A stretch of 15,332 nucleotides of DNA. Source: Casp-actino8 sp046082625 (GTDB lineage: Bacteria > Actinomycetota > Acidimicrobiia > Acidimicrobiales > Ilumatobacteraceae). Shown one piece after another: positions 1 through 6,337 of this stretch. Location of the stretch: contig JBJTYE010000235.1 in NCBI GenBank assembly GCA_046082625.1, positions 1-15,332 on the forward strand. The letters are read 5' to 3'. Position numbers and translations under genes: made by a program. Within the stretch, counting starts at the first letter, position 1, and every line of letters starts with the position of its first letter. The notes below the pieces were generated by a model. It had not been told where the DNA came from. It made no database searches and saw only the letters and a list, made by a program, of their open reading frames with translations.

Positions 1-1202
1 TGGCGGCCGCTCACTCTCGCGGTCGGTTCCTCAGTCGCGCCGAGATGATGGCTGCGATCTGCGCCGTCCGGCCCACGGTCGGAGTGGCGGGCACCCACGG
101 CAAGACGACGACGACCTCGCTTCTGGTGAGCGCCTTGCACGAGGCCGGTCTTCTGCCATCCTTCGTGGTGGGAGGTGAGATGCTCGACACCGGCGTCAAC
201 GCCCGCTGGGACAGCGGACCCTGGACCGTGGTCGAGGTCGACGAGAGCGACGGGACGCATCTCCAACTTCCCTTGGCGGCCACCATCCTGACCAATGTCG
301 ACGTGGACCATTTGGACCACTTCACCGACTTCGATGCGATCGTCGACTCCTTCCGTCGCTACCTCTCGGCGATTGCTGGTCCGAAGGTCGTTTGCCTCGA
401 TGATCCTGGATGTCGTCGGGTGCTCGATGGTCTCGGGAATCCAGCCGACGCGTCGATCATCACCTACGGAGCTCATCCCGAGGCTCACGTCCGTTTCGAT
501 GCGGTCGAAGCACGTCACGGACGAACAAGTTTCGACGTGAGCATCGCCGGCGCGGCTTCGCGATCGGTGTCGACGGGTCTACGCGGCGTGCACAACGTCG
601 CCAACATCACCGCGGTGATGGCCATGACACGGGCACTGGGCATTACATGGGATCCCGTGGTGACGGCAGTGGCCGGCTTCGCCGGGGTCGGACGTCGTTT
701 CCAGATCGTCGGCGTCGAGAGCGGCATCACCTGTGTCGACGATTACGCCCATCTTCCTCGCGAGATCGAGGCGGTGCTTCGAGCCGCTCGATCCTCCGGC
801 GACGACTGGCGGCGAGTCGTGGCGGTCTTCCAGCCCAATCGCTTCAATCGCATGTCGGTACTGTCTCCGGCCTATGCCGACTGCTTCACATCGGCCGATG
901 TGGTGATCGTCACCGACATCTATGCCTCCGGTACCGCGTCGATCGAGGGAGTGACTGGCGAGATGGTGGTCCGAGCGGTGCGGGAAGCCCATCCGGACGC
1001 CGATGTCCGGTGGGCGCCACGGCGTGACACGCTGGCCCGGTTCGTGGCTCCTATTCTCGAGGCAGGAGATCTGTGCATCTCCATGGGATGCGGGGACGTC
1101 GAGACCCTTCCGGGCGAGATCCTGGCCATCCTGCGAGAGAACCACGGACGGCACGTGCACGAACCCCGAAGATTCGGATCAGAACGACATGGACACGACT
1201 GA
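1..1202 (+). CDS. murC: UDP-N-acetylmuramate--L-alanine ligase MurC (5' end outside window)
   Basis: MurC adds L-alanine to UDP-MurNAc using ATP, in the cytoplasm, as the first peptide step of peptidoglycan synthesis. The frame is open from base 3 with no stop, and the residues before the first ATG (45) already read as MurC (SRAEMMAAI), so the gene starts upstream and the N-terminal UDP-binding domain is missing. The ATP loop GTHGKTTTT lies at 90-116, followed by EVDESDGTHL and NVDVDHLDH of the central Mur ligase domain. The C-terminal domain shows DDYAHLPREIE, FQPNRFNRM and GCGDVETLPGEIL, all in MurC order. The usual DDY(G/A)HHP motif reads DDYAHLP here. The end overlaps murB by 14 bases, which suggests one transcript with coupled translation. 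The distinction from other Mur ligases rests on the THGKTTT and DDYAHxP motifs. Confidence 0.96.
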   Translation, partial: AAAHSRGRFLSRAEMMAAICAVRPTVGVAGTHGKTTTTSLLVSALHEAGLLPSFVVGGEMLDTGVNARWDSGPWTVVEVDESDGTHLQLPLAATILTNVDVDHLDHFTDFDAIVDSFRRYLSAIAGPKVVCLDDPGCRRVLDGLGNPADASIITYGAHPEAHVRFDAVEARHGRTSFDVSIAGAASRSVSTGLRGVHNVANITAVMAMTRALGITWDPVVTAVAGFAGVGRRFQIVGVESGITCVDDYAHLPREIEAVLRAARSSGDDWRRVVAVFQPNRFNRMSVLSPAYADCFTSADVVIVTDIYASGTASIEGVTGEMVVRAVREAHPDADVRWAPRRDTLARFVAPILEAGDLCISMGCGDVETLPGEILAILRENHGRHVHEPRRFGSERHGHD

Positions 1203-2205
1203 ACGGGAATCTCCGACGGTCGAGGTCGTGCGAGCCCGTTTGGGGGACCGTGTCCGAGTCGATCATCCGGTATCCGATCAGACCACCTATCGGGTCGGGG
1301 GGCGCGCCGCGTTCTTCTTCGTGGCCGAATCGACGGCTGATCTCGCAGCGGTCGCCGAGTTGATGGACCGCACCGGTCTGCCGGTGGTGGTCCTCGGACG
1401 GGGCAGCAACGTCTTGTTCGCCGACACCGGGTATGACGGACTGGTCCTGCAATTGGGCGAGTTCGCGTCCGTCATGGACATTCCCGCCGTGATGCCCGAA
1501 TCCGGGCAGGTCGAAGTACGCATCGGTGCGGCGGTGGCTCTCCCGGTGGCGGCTCGACAGACTGCGGCGGCCGGACTGCGTGGTTTCGAGTGGGCGGTGG
1601 GGGTGCCCGGATCGGTGGGCGGAGCGGTCCGGATGAATGCCGGGGGACACGGATCGGACATGGCTCGCACACTGCTGTCGGTAGAGGTCTTCGACCTGGC
1701 CGACGCGGGGACGAGAACGCTGGTCCCGGCTGATGTCGGTTTGCGATTTCGCGGGTCGGCGCTGTCGGACAGTGACGTCGTGTTGTCGGTGGTCGTCGGA
1801 TTGGAGCGTGGATCATCGAGCGAGGCCACGGAGGAGATCGACGAAATCGTCCGGTGGCGCCGGGCCAACCAACCTGGAGGACAGAACGCTGGATCGGTGT
1901 TCGTGAATCCTGTTCCCGGCCAGGTGTCCGCCGGTGAACTCATCGACGGCTGCGGTTTGCGCGGGTTTCGCATCGGGACGGCCCATGTCTCGTCCAAGCA
2001 TGCGAATTTCATCCAAGCCGAACCCGACGGCACGGCCGACGATGTGGTGGCCGTCATGTGCCACGTCCGAGACGTCGTGGCCGCCTCCACAGGTCATCGT
2101 CTGCGCTCCGAGGTGAGACTCCTGGGATTCGATCCGACGATCCTGGCCGACCTCCATGGTGATGAGTCGCACCAGATGTCCGACGAGGTCGAGGGTCGCC
2201 CATGA
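1189..2205 (+). CDS. murB: UDP-N-acetylenolpyruvoylglucosamine reductase MurB
   Basis: MurB is the FAD- and NADPH-dependent reductase that turns UDP-GlcNAc-enolpyruvate into UDP-MurNAc, the substrate of MurC. The ATG at 1189 gives 338 residues. The longer open frame upstream (from 1003) only reads through murC and has no MurB character. Visible motifs are YRVGG (34-38), the FAD-binding GRGSNVLF (70-77), GGAVRMNAGG (144-153), NAGSVFVNP (233-241) with the likely proton-donating Ser236, and SEVRLLGF near the end with a likely catalytic Glu308. The common SVFKNP has Val for Lys here. HANFI followed by a few residues and no extra C-terminal insertion suits a type II MurB. There is no strong Shine-Dalgarno, so translation is probably coupled to murC. 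The last codons overlap ftsQ by ATGA. Confidence 0.96.
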   Translation: MDTTERESPTVEVVRARLGDRVRVDHPVSDQTTYRVGGRAAFFFVAESTADLAAVAELMDRTGLPVVVLGRGSNVLFADTGYDGLVLQLGEFASVMDIPAVMPESGQVEVRIGAAVALPVAARQTAAAGLRGFEWAVGVPGSVGGAVRMNAGGHGSDMARTLLSVEVFDLADAGTRTLVPADVGLRFRGSALSDSDVVLSVVVGLERGSSSEATEEIDEIVRWRRANQPGGQNAGSVFVNPVPGQVSAGELIDGCGLRGFRIGTAHVSSKHANFIQAEPDGTADDVVAVMCHVRDVVAASTGHRLRSEVRLLGFDPTILADLHGDESHQMSDEVEGRP

Positions 2206-3506
2206 GCACGAGTGGCTCCGGAAACGCGGACTCCGGAGGGGTCGAGTCGACGCCGACCGACATCGACGATGACGTGCGTGCCGACCTGGAAGCGGCCTTC
2301 TCGCGGGACACGGGTCGTTTGCGCATCAAGGACGAAACGTCGAGTCATGCCACCGGTGATGCCACCGTCGACGTCGTATCGCCCTTCGAACAGCCGATCG
2401 AGCCGTCGAGGGACTCGCCCGTCGAACCCGTTGCCACCTCGCAGAGGAAGGGGCGATTCGGTCGGCGCCGTCGTCGTTCGATCCTGGAGATCGCGCGGGA
2501 CTACGACACACGCGTGAAGTCCCGAGCCGACGGCCCGGCCGTCGATGCCCGGATCCACGAGCCGGATGACGCGCCTCGAGATGTTTCACCCGACGATTCG
2601 CCAGCCGACCCGTCATCCGACGGCGAGCTTCCGGCGGTGGGAGGCAAGAAGCGCGTGGTCATCACCGATGACACTGTCGATGCAGCGCGCGAATCCCATG
2701 ACAGGCGTCGAGCCGGTCGTCCACGTCGTCGTTTCTGGCAGCGGGCGCGCAGTGCCGAAGACGACGAATTGTCCAGACTGCGCAAACAGCGGCGCGCCAA
2801 ACAGCGCCTCGACGGTCGGTGGAGGCCCCGCTGGTACGTCGTGGTCAGTGCGGGCGTGGCCCTGCTCATCGGCGGGCTCCTCCTCCTGTCGAGTCCGATC
2901 CTGGCGATCAAGCGGGTGGATGTCGAGGGAAACGTCTACACCGACCCCCGCTTGCTGGCCGACGTCATCGCCGAGTTGGAAGGCGACCCGATTCTCACCG
3001 CCGATCTCCACGGAGCCCAGGTCCGGGTGGAGGCCATACCGTGGGTTCGCAAGGCTCGGGTGAGCATGCATCTCCCGTCGCGGATCCTCATCCAGGTCGA
3101 CGAGCGAACCCCGCTGGCGTACGTCCGGTCCTCGGACGGTTTCAATCGGGTGATCGACCGGGACGGGCGAGTGCTCGACGTCATCGAGGGCGACCCCACC
3201 GACTACGTCCGGATCAACGGCATCGCTCCCACCCTGGTGGCTGGGGATTTCGTCCCGCAGCCCTTTCTGGGGGCGGCCCAGCTGATCAACGCCTTACCGG
3301 TGGACCTGGCCGAACGGCTGGTGTCGGCCAGTGTCAGCCCGGAGGGGGAGATCTCGCTTCAGTTCACCCCCAATTTGCAGGTGATCTTCGGGGCGCCCTC
3401 GGACTATCAGGCGAAACTGGTGGGAGTCATCAACGAGATCAAGAGGCAAGGCTCGCGCTCCTACACGGTCATCGACGTCTCGACCGGCGAACCCAACGTC
3501 CGCTGA
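2202..3506 (+). CDS. ftsQ: Cell division protein FtsQ/DivIB with a long cytoplasmic N-terminus
   Basis: FtsQ is a bitopic divisome protein that links early and late division proteins through FtsL and FtsB. The start ATG overlaps the murB stop as ATGA. Residues 1 to about 210 are a charged, low-complexity cytoplasmic region with an Asp/Ser/Pro-rich part and basic clusters (GRFGRRRRRS; RRAGRPRRRFWQR; RKQRRAKQR). One membrane segment follows at about 212-235, then the POTRA domain at about 236-305, starting IKRVDVEGNVYTDPRLL and including VRKARVSMHLPSRILIQVDER, then the beta domain (VIDRDGRVLDV, YTVIDVSTGEPNVR). The 434 residues are longer than the roughly 300 I recall for many actinobacterial FtsQ proteins; the excess is all before the membrane segment. 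The position between murB and ftsZ is the normal dcw order. The family call is firm; the role of the long N-terminus is unknown. Confidence 0.93.
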   Translation: MSTSGSGNADSGGVESTPTDIDDDVRADLEAAFSRDTGRLRIKDETSSHATGDATVDVVSPFEQPIEPSRDSPVEPVATSQRKGRFGRRRRRSILEIARDYDTRVKSRADGPAVDARIHEPDDAPRDVSPDDSPADPSSDGELPAVGGKKRVVITDDTVDAARESHDRRRAGRPRRRFWQRARSAEDDELSRLRKQRRAKQRLDGRWRPRWYVVVSAGVALLIGGLLLLSSPILAIKRVDVEGNVYTDPRLLADVIAELEGDPILTADLHGAQVRVEAIPWVRKARVSMHLPSRILIQVDERTPLAYVRSSDGFNRVIDRDGRVLDVIEGDPTDYVRINGIAPTLVAGDFVPQPFLGAAQLINALPVDLAERLVSASVSPEGEISLQFTPNLQVIFGAPSDYQAKLVGVINEIKRQGSRSYTVIDVSTGEPNVR

Positions 3507-3509
3507 CGG

Positions 3510-3565
3510 GCCCGAAATGGGGCGTCTGCAGGGCGTTTGGGCAGGATATCCCCCCATTTCCGGGC
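3510..3565 (+). repeat. Imperfect inverted repeat between ftsQ and ftsZ
   Basis: The arm GAAATGGGG (3514-3522) pairs perfectly with CCCCATTTC (3552-3560). The stem continues outward with GCCC (3510-3513) against GGGC (3562-3565), with one bulged C at 3561. The loop is about 29 bases. No run of T follows, so it is not a classical intrinsic terminator. It could partly separate ftsQ from ftsZ transcription, stabilise an mRNA end, or bind a regulator. Confidence 0.6.
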
Positions 3566-3690
3566 TGTAACTGAGAGACTGCGAAGGACATTCCAGTATT
3601 TCTCGGCAATTTCCACTCAAGTTCCTCTCGGGATCGGCCGATCACGTGGGGTCAATCGTTTCAACGTCGGCTGGTCCGGCATCCGAAAGT

Positions 3691-3697
3691 AGAGGAG
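3691..3697 (+). promoter_or_regulatory. Ribosome binding site of ftsZ
   Basis: AGAGGAG lies 9 bases before the ATG at 3707. It is among the clearest Shine-Dalgarno sequences in the window, fitting the high expression expected of ftsZ, and it supports the chosen start. Confidence 0.8.
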
Positions 3698-3706
3698 TCT
3701 CCCGAC

Positions 3707-4819
3707 ATGGTTGGTGGACAGAACAACTACATCTGCCAGATCAAGGTGGTCGGCGTGGGCGGGGGCGGCGTGAACGCCGTGAACCGCATGATCGAGCGCA
3801 ACCTTCGTGGCGTCGAGTTCATCGCCGTGAACACCGACATTCAGGCTCTCATGACCAGTGATGCCGAGTTGAAATTGGACATCGGCCGGGAACTGACCCG
3901 TGGCCTCGGAGCGGGAAGCGACCCAGAGATCGGCCGGCAGGCCGCAGAGGCTCACCGTGACGAGATCGAAGACGCACTGAAGGGTGCCGACATGGTTTTC
4001 ATCGCCGCCGGCGAGGGTGGCGGAACCGGAACCGGAGCGGCACCGGTAGTGGCCGAGATCGCCAAGTCGGTCGGAGCACTGACCATCGGCATCGTGACGC
4101 GTCCGTTCTCCTTCGAAGGACGTCGTCGAGCGGTCCAGGCCGACGGCGGTATCGCCAAGTTGAAGGAGAAGGTCGACACCCTCATCGTGGTTCCCAACGA
4201 TCGGCTGTTGTCGGTGGTCGATGCTCGCGACACCGTGATGGAGGCATTCGCGCGGGCCGACGAGGTCCTGTACAGCGGCGTGTCCGGTATCAGCGAACTC
4301 ATCACCAACCCGGGTCTGATCAACACCGACTTCGCCGACGTGAAGATGACGCTCCAGAACGCCGGCTCGGCACTCATGGGAATCGGTTCCGCCAGCGGCG
4401 ACAGCCGAGCCCGCGACGCCGCTCTCAAGGCCTTGTCGAGCAACCTCCTCGAAGCATCGATCGACGGCGCACGAAGCGTGCTGCTCAATGTGACCGGACC
4501 GTCGAGTATGACGCTCATGGAGATGAACGAAGCGGCCGAGATCATTCATGGCATCGCCCACCAGGACGCCAACATCATCTTCGGAACGGTCATCAACGAC
4601 GACCTGGGTGACGAAGTGCGGGTCACGGTGATCGCCGCCGGTTTCGACCGCTGGGACGGGGGACCGCAAGTGCGGTCGTCAGGTCGGCCGTCGAGTCGGT
4701 CCGCCAAGCCCGAGCGCGAACAGCGAGCTCCTGCCAAGGACATCTTCGCTGGCGATCCCTTGGCCCCGTTCGAGGACGACGGCGAAGACGATTTCGACGT
4801 TCCGTCGTTCTTGAAGTGA
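3707..4819 (+). CDS. ftsZ: Cell division GTPase FtsZ
   Basis: FtsZ is the tubulin-like GTPase that polymerises into the division ring. The 370 residues show the nucleotide-binding GVGGGGVNAVN (16-26), NTD (42-44), the tubulin signature GEGGGTGTG (102-110), TRPFSFEG, and VPNDRLL. The T7 synergy loop NTDFAD is at 206-211, supplying acidic residues for GTP hydrolysis by the adjoining subunit. Glu rather than Met in the signature is also, from memory, the form found in mycobacterial FtsZ, and supports an actinobacterial origin. After about residue 315 comes a basic and then acidic linker and the conserved tail DDFDVPSFLK, the docking site for SepF and other partners; sepF lies two genes downstream. 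The stop overlaps the GTG of yggS (GTGA), so the two are probably cotranslated. Confidence 0.99.
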   Translation: MVGGQNNYICQIKVVGVGGGGVNAVNRMIERNLRGVEFIAVNTDIQALMTSDAELKLDIGRELTRGLGAGSDPEIGRQAAEAHRDEIEDALKGADMVFIAAGEGGGTGTGAAPVVAEIAKSVGALTIGIVTRPFSFEGRRRAVQADGGIAKLKEKVDTLIVVPNDRLLSVVDARDTVMEAFARADEVLYSGVSGISELITNPGLINTDFADVKMTLQNAGSALMGIGSASGDSRARDAALKALSSNLLEASIDGARSVLLNVTGPSSMTLMEMNEAAEIIHGIAHQDANIIFGTVINDDLGDEVRVTVIAAGFDRWDGGPQVRSSGRPSSRSAKPEREQRAPAKDIFAGDPLAPFEDDGEDDFDVPSFLK

Positions 4820-5541
4820 CCGCCGCCCCTCAGGGGGAGCCTCGCCGCCAGCGGCAAGGTGACGCAGCAGTCGATCCCGGAGTCGTCGCTGGGAATCTGC
4901 TCCGGCTCCGCCGGATCATCGACGACCTGGGCGGAGCTCGGGCCCGCATCATCGCCGTCACCAAGGGTTTCGGTCCCGAGGCGGTGCAGGCGGTCATGGA
5001 TGCCGGCTGTCGGGACGTCGGAGAGAACTACGCCCAAGAAGTCGTGGCCAAATTCGGTCCGATGGAGCCCGAACGGCGTCCGGAGATTCACCTCATCGGT
5101 CAACTGCAGTCGAACAAGGTGGCCGCCTTGGCACCGCTGGTGTCGGTCTGGCAGACCGTCGACCGTCCGTCCATCGCCGGCGCGATCGCGCGCCGTCGAC
5201 CCGGGGCTCGGGTCCTCGTCCAAGTCGATGCCACGGACGAAGCAGGAAAGGGCGGTTGCCGGCTTTCCGATACTCCGGCGCTCGTGAGCGAATCGCGTGC
5301 GCTCGGTCTGGAAGTCGTCGGTCTCATGACGATCGGCCCCACCGATGGCGACAGAGAGCGGACGAAACTGGCATTCGCCACCGTGGCGGCGTTGCGCAGC
5401 GTTCTCGGTCTTGCGGAACTGTCGATGGGCATGTCGAACGACCTGGACATCGCCGTTCCCCTCGGTGCGACCATGGTGCGCATCGGCCGGGCCATCTTCG
5501 GAGAGCGTCCACCCAAGAATCCGAATTGGCCATTAATATGA
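4816..5541 (+). CDS. yggS: YggS family pyridoxal phosphate homeostasis protein
   Basis: This is a single-domain PLP-binding protein (alanine racemase N-terminal-like barrel) with no known catalytic activity; the family keeps vitamin B6 and amino acid pools in balance. The 241 residues show the PLP lysine in IIAVTKGF (Lys50), DVGENYAQE, IHLIGQLQSNK, GLMTIGP and the phosphate-binding LSMGMSNDLDIAVPLGATMVRIGRAIFG. The GTG start at 4816 overlaps the ftsZ stop. The first about 20 residues are poorly conserved in type, so a later start cannot be excluded, but no better ribosome binding site was seen. The location just before sepF is common in Gram-positive bacteria; the link to division is by context only. 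Confidence 0.94.
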   Translation: MTAAPQGEPRRQRQGDAAVDPGVVAGNLLRLRRIIDDLGGARARIIAVTKGFGPEAVQAVMDAGCRDVGENYAQEVVAKFGPMEPERRPEIHLIGQLQSNKVAALAPLVSVWQTVDRPSIAGAIARRRPGARVLVQVDATDEAGKGGCRLSDTPALVSESRALGLEVVGLMTIGPTDGDRERTKLAFATVAALRSVLGLAELSMGMSNDLDIAVPLGATMVRIGRAIFGERPPKNPNWPLI

Positions 5542-5545
5542 GGGG
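5540..5545 (+). promoter_or_regulatory. Ribosome binding site of sepF
   Basis: GAGGGG overlaps the last two bases of the yggS stop codon and ends 2 bases before the ATG at 5548, a short spacing. The next in-frame ATG (5569) would lie much farther away but would remove the MSIFRRA amphipathic start typical of SepF, so 5548 is preferred. Confidence 0.5.
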
Positions 5546-5547
5546 CA

Positions 5548-6075
5548 ATGTCAATCTTTCGACGCGCCATGGACTACCTCGGTTTGGGTGAGGACGAGGC
5601 GTACGACGACTACGACGACTACGAGCCGATGGACCGTTCCGGCGGCATGTCTCGGACCCACGACCCGCGGCGGCCCGAGTACGACGACCCTTCTCGCCCC
5701 ATTCCCCGGCAGGTGACCCCCCGGGACACCGATCCCTTGCCGGCACGTCGCACGGTGTTCGACGATTCCGCCCTCCAGCCCCGGCCGGTGGCCCCTCGGC
5801 AGGGCTCGTCGGTGCGCACGCTCGGCGGACCGGGCCAGGGAGAGCCCCACACCGTCAAGGCCATTCGCTTCAACGACATCCAGGAGGTGGCCAACCGCTT
5901 TCGGGACGGCCACCCCGTCATTCTCAACACCGAAGGCTGCGAGGACGACGTCGCCCGGCGCATGATCGACTTCTCGAGCGGGCTCTGCTACGCCCTGCAC
6001 GGAAAGATCGAGAAGGTTGCGCGCGGTGTCTACCTCTTGAAGCCGGCATCGCGCTCGCAGTTCTCCGAGTACTGA
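5548..6075 (+). CDS. sepF: Cell division protein SepF (FtsZ membrane anchor)
   Basis: SepF binds the FtsZ C-terminal tail and tethers FtsZ filaments to the membrane. The N-terminus MSIFRRAMDYLGLG can form the membrane-binding amphipathic helix. It is followed by a Tyr/Asp-rich acidic stretch (about 15-32) and a Pro/Arg-rich flexible linker to about residue 100. The SepF core domain spans about 102-170 (TVKAIRFNDIQEVANRF, VILNTEGCEDDVARRMIDF, LCYALHGKIEKVARGVYLL). The length of 175 residues is normal for actinobacteria. Its partner motif is present in the FtsZ of this same window, and many actinobacteria lack FtsA and ZipA and depend on SepF. It is probably cotranscribed with yggS and yggT. 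Confidence 0.96.
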   Translation: MSIFRRAMDYLGLGEDEAYDDYDDYEPMDRSGGMSRTHDPRRPEYDDPSRPIPRQVTPRDTDPLPARRTVFDDSALQPRPVAPRQGSSVRTLGGPGQGEPHTVKAIRFNDIQEVANRFRDGHPVILNTEGCEDDVARRMIDFSSGLCYALHGKIEKVARGVYLLKPASRSQFSEY

Positions 6076-6080
6076 TCCTC

Positions 6081-6326
6081 GTGGAACTCCTCTGTCAGTT
6101 GGCGTGGCTGTATCAGATCGCCATCGTCATCCGCATCGTGCTGTCATGGTTCCCGGTGTCGCAGGGTCCGATGGCCACGGCTCAGTACTGGCTGGTTCGG
6201 GTCACCGAACCCGTCCTCGGTCCGGTGCGGCGGGCCTTGCCTCCCTTCGGAGGGCTCGACTTCTCACCGATCGTCGTACTTCTCTTCTTGTCGATCGTGG
6301 TGCAGGGTCTGATTCTGGGTTGTTGA
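6081..6326 (+). CDS. yggT: YggT family small integral membrane protein
   Basis: An 81-residue membrane protein of the YggT family, of poorly known function, often found beside sepF. It has one hydrophobic segment at about 5-25 with the family motif RIVLSWFP, then the conserved VTEPVLGPVRRALPPFGGLDFSPIV, and a second hydrophobic segment to the C-terminus. The start is a GTG 5 bases after the sepF stop, without a clear Shine-Dalgarno, so translational coupling is likely. ileS begins 11 bases after its stop. A divIVA gene, often found at this place, is absent. Confidence 0.9.
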   Translation: MELLCQLAWLYQIAIVIRIVLSWFPVSQGPMATAQYWLVRVTEPVLGPVRRALPPFGGLDFSPIVVLLFLSIVVQGLILGC

Positions 6327-6337
6327 ATCGAACCGCC

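Larger units (their letters stand above)
3507..3706 (+). promoter_or_regulatory. ftsQ-ftsZ intergenic region, probable ftsZ leader
   Basis: This is the longest gene-free stretch of the window (200 bases). It holds a long imperfect inverted repeat close to ftsQ (3510-3565) and the ftsZ ribosome binding site close to its end. I found no convincing -35/-10 pair. ftsZ in other bacteria often has its own promoters here as well as read-through from upstream dcw genes, so a promoter is likely but is inferred from position only. Confidence 0.45.

Noticed and set aside
410..1027. A 205-codon + strand frame inside murC
   Set aside because: Arg/Ser-rich shadow of murC in a second frame with no domain character.
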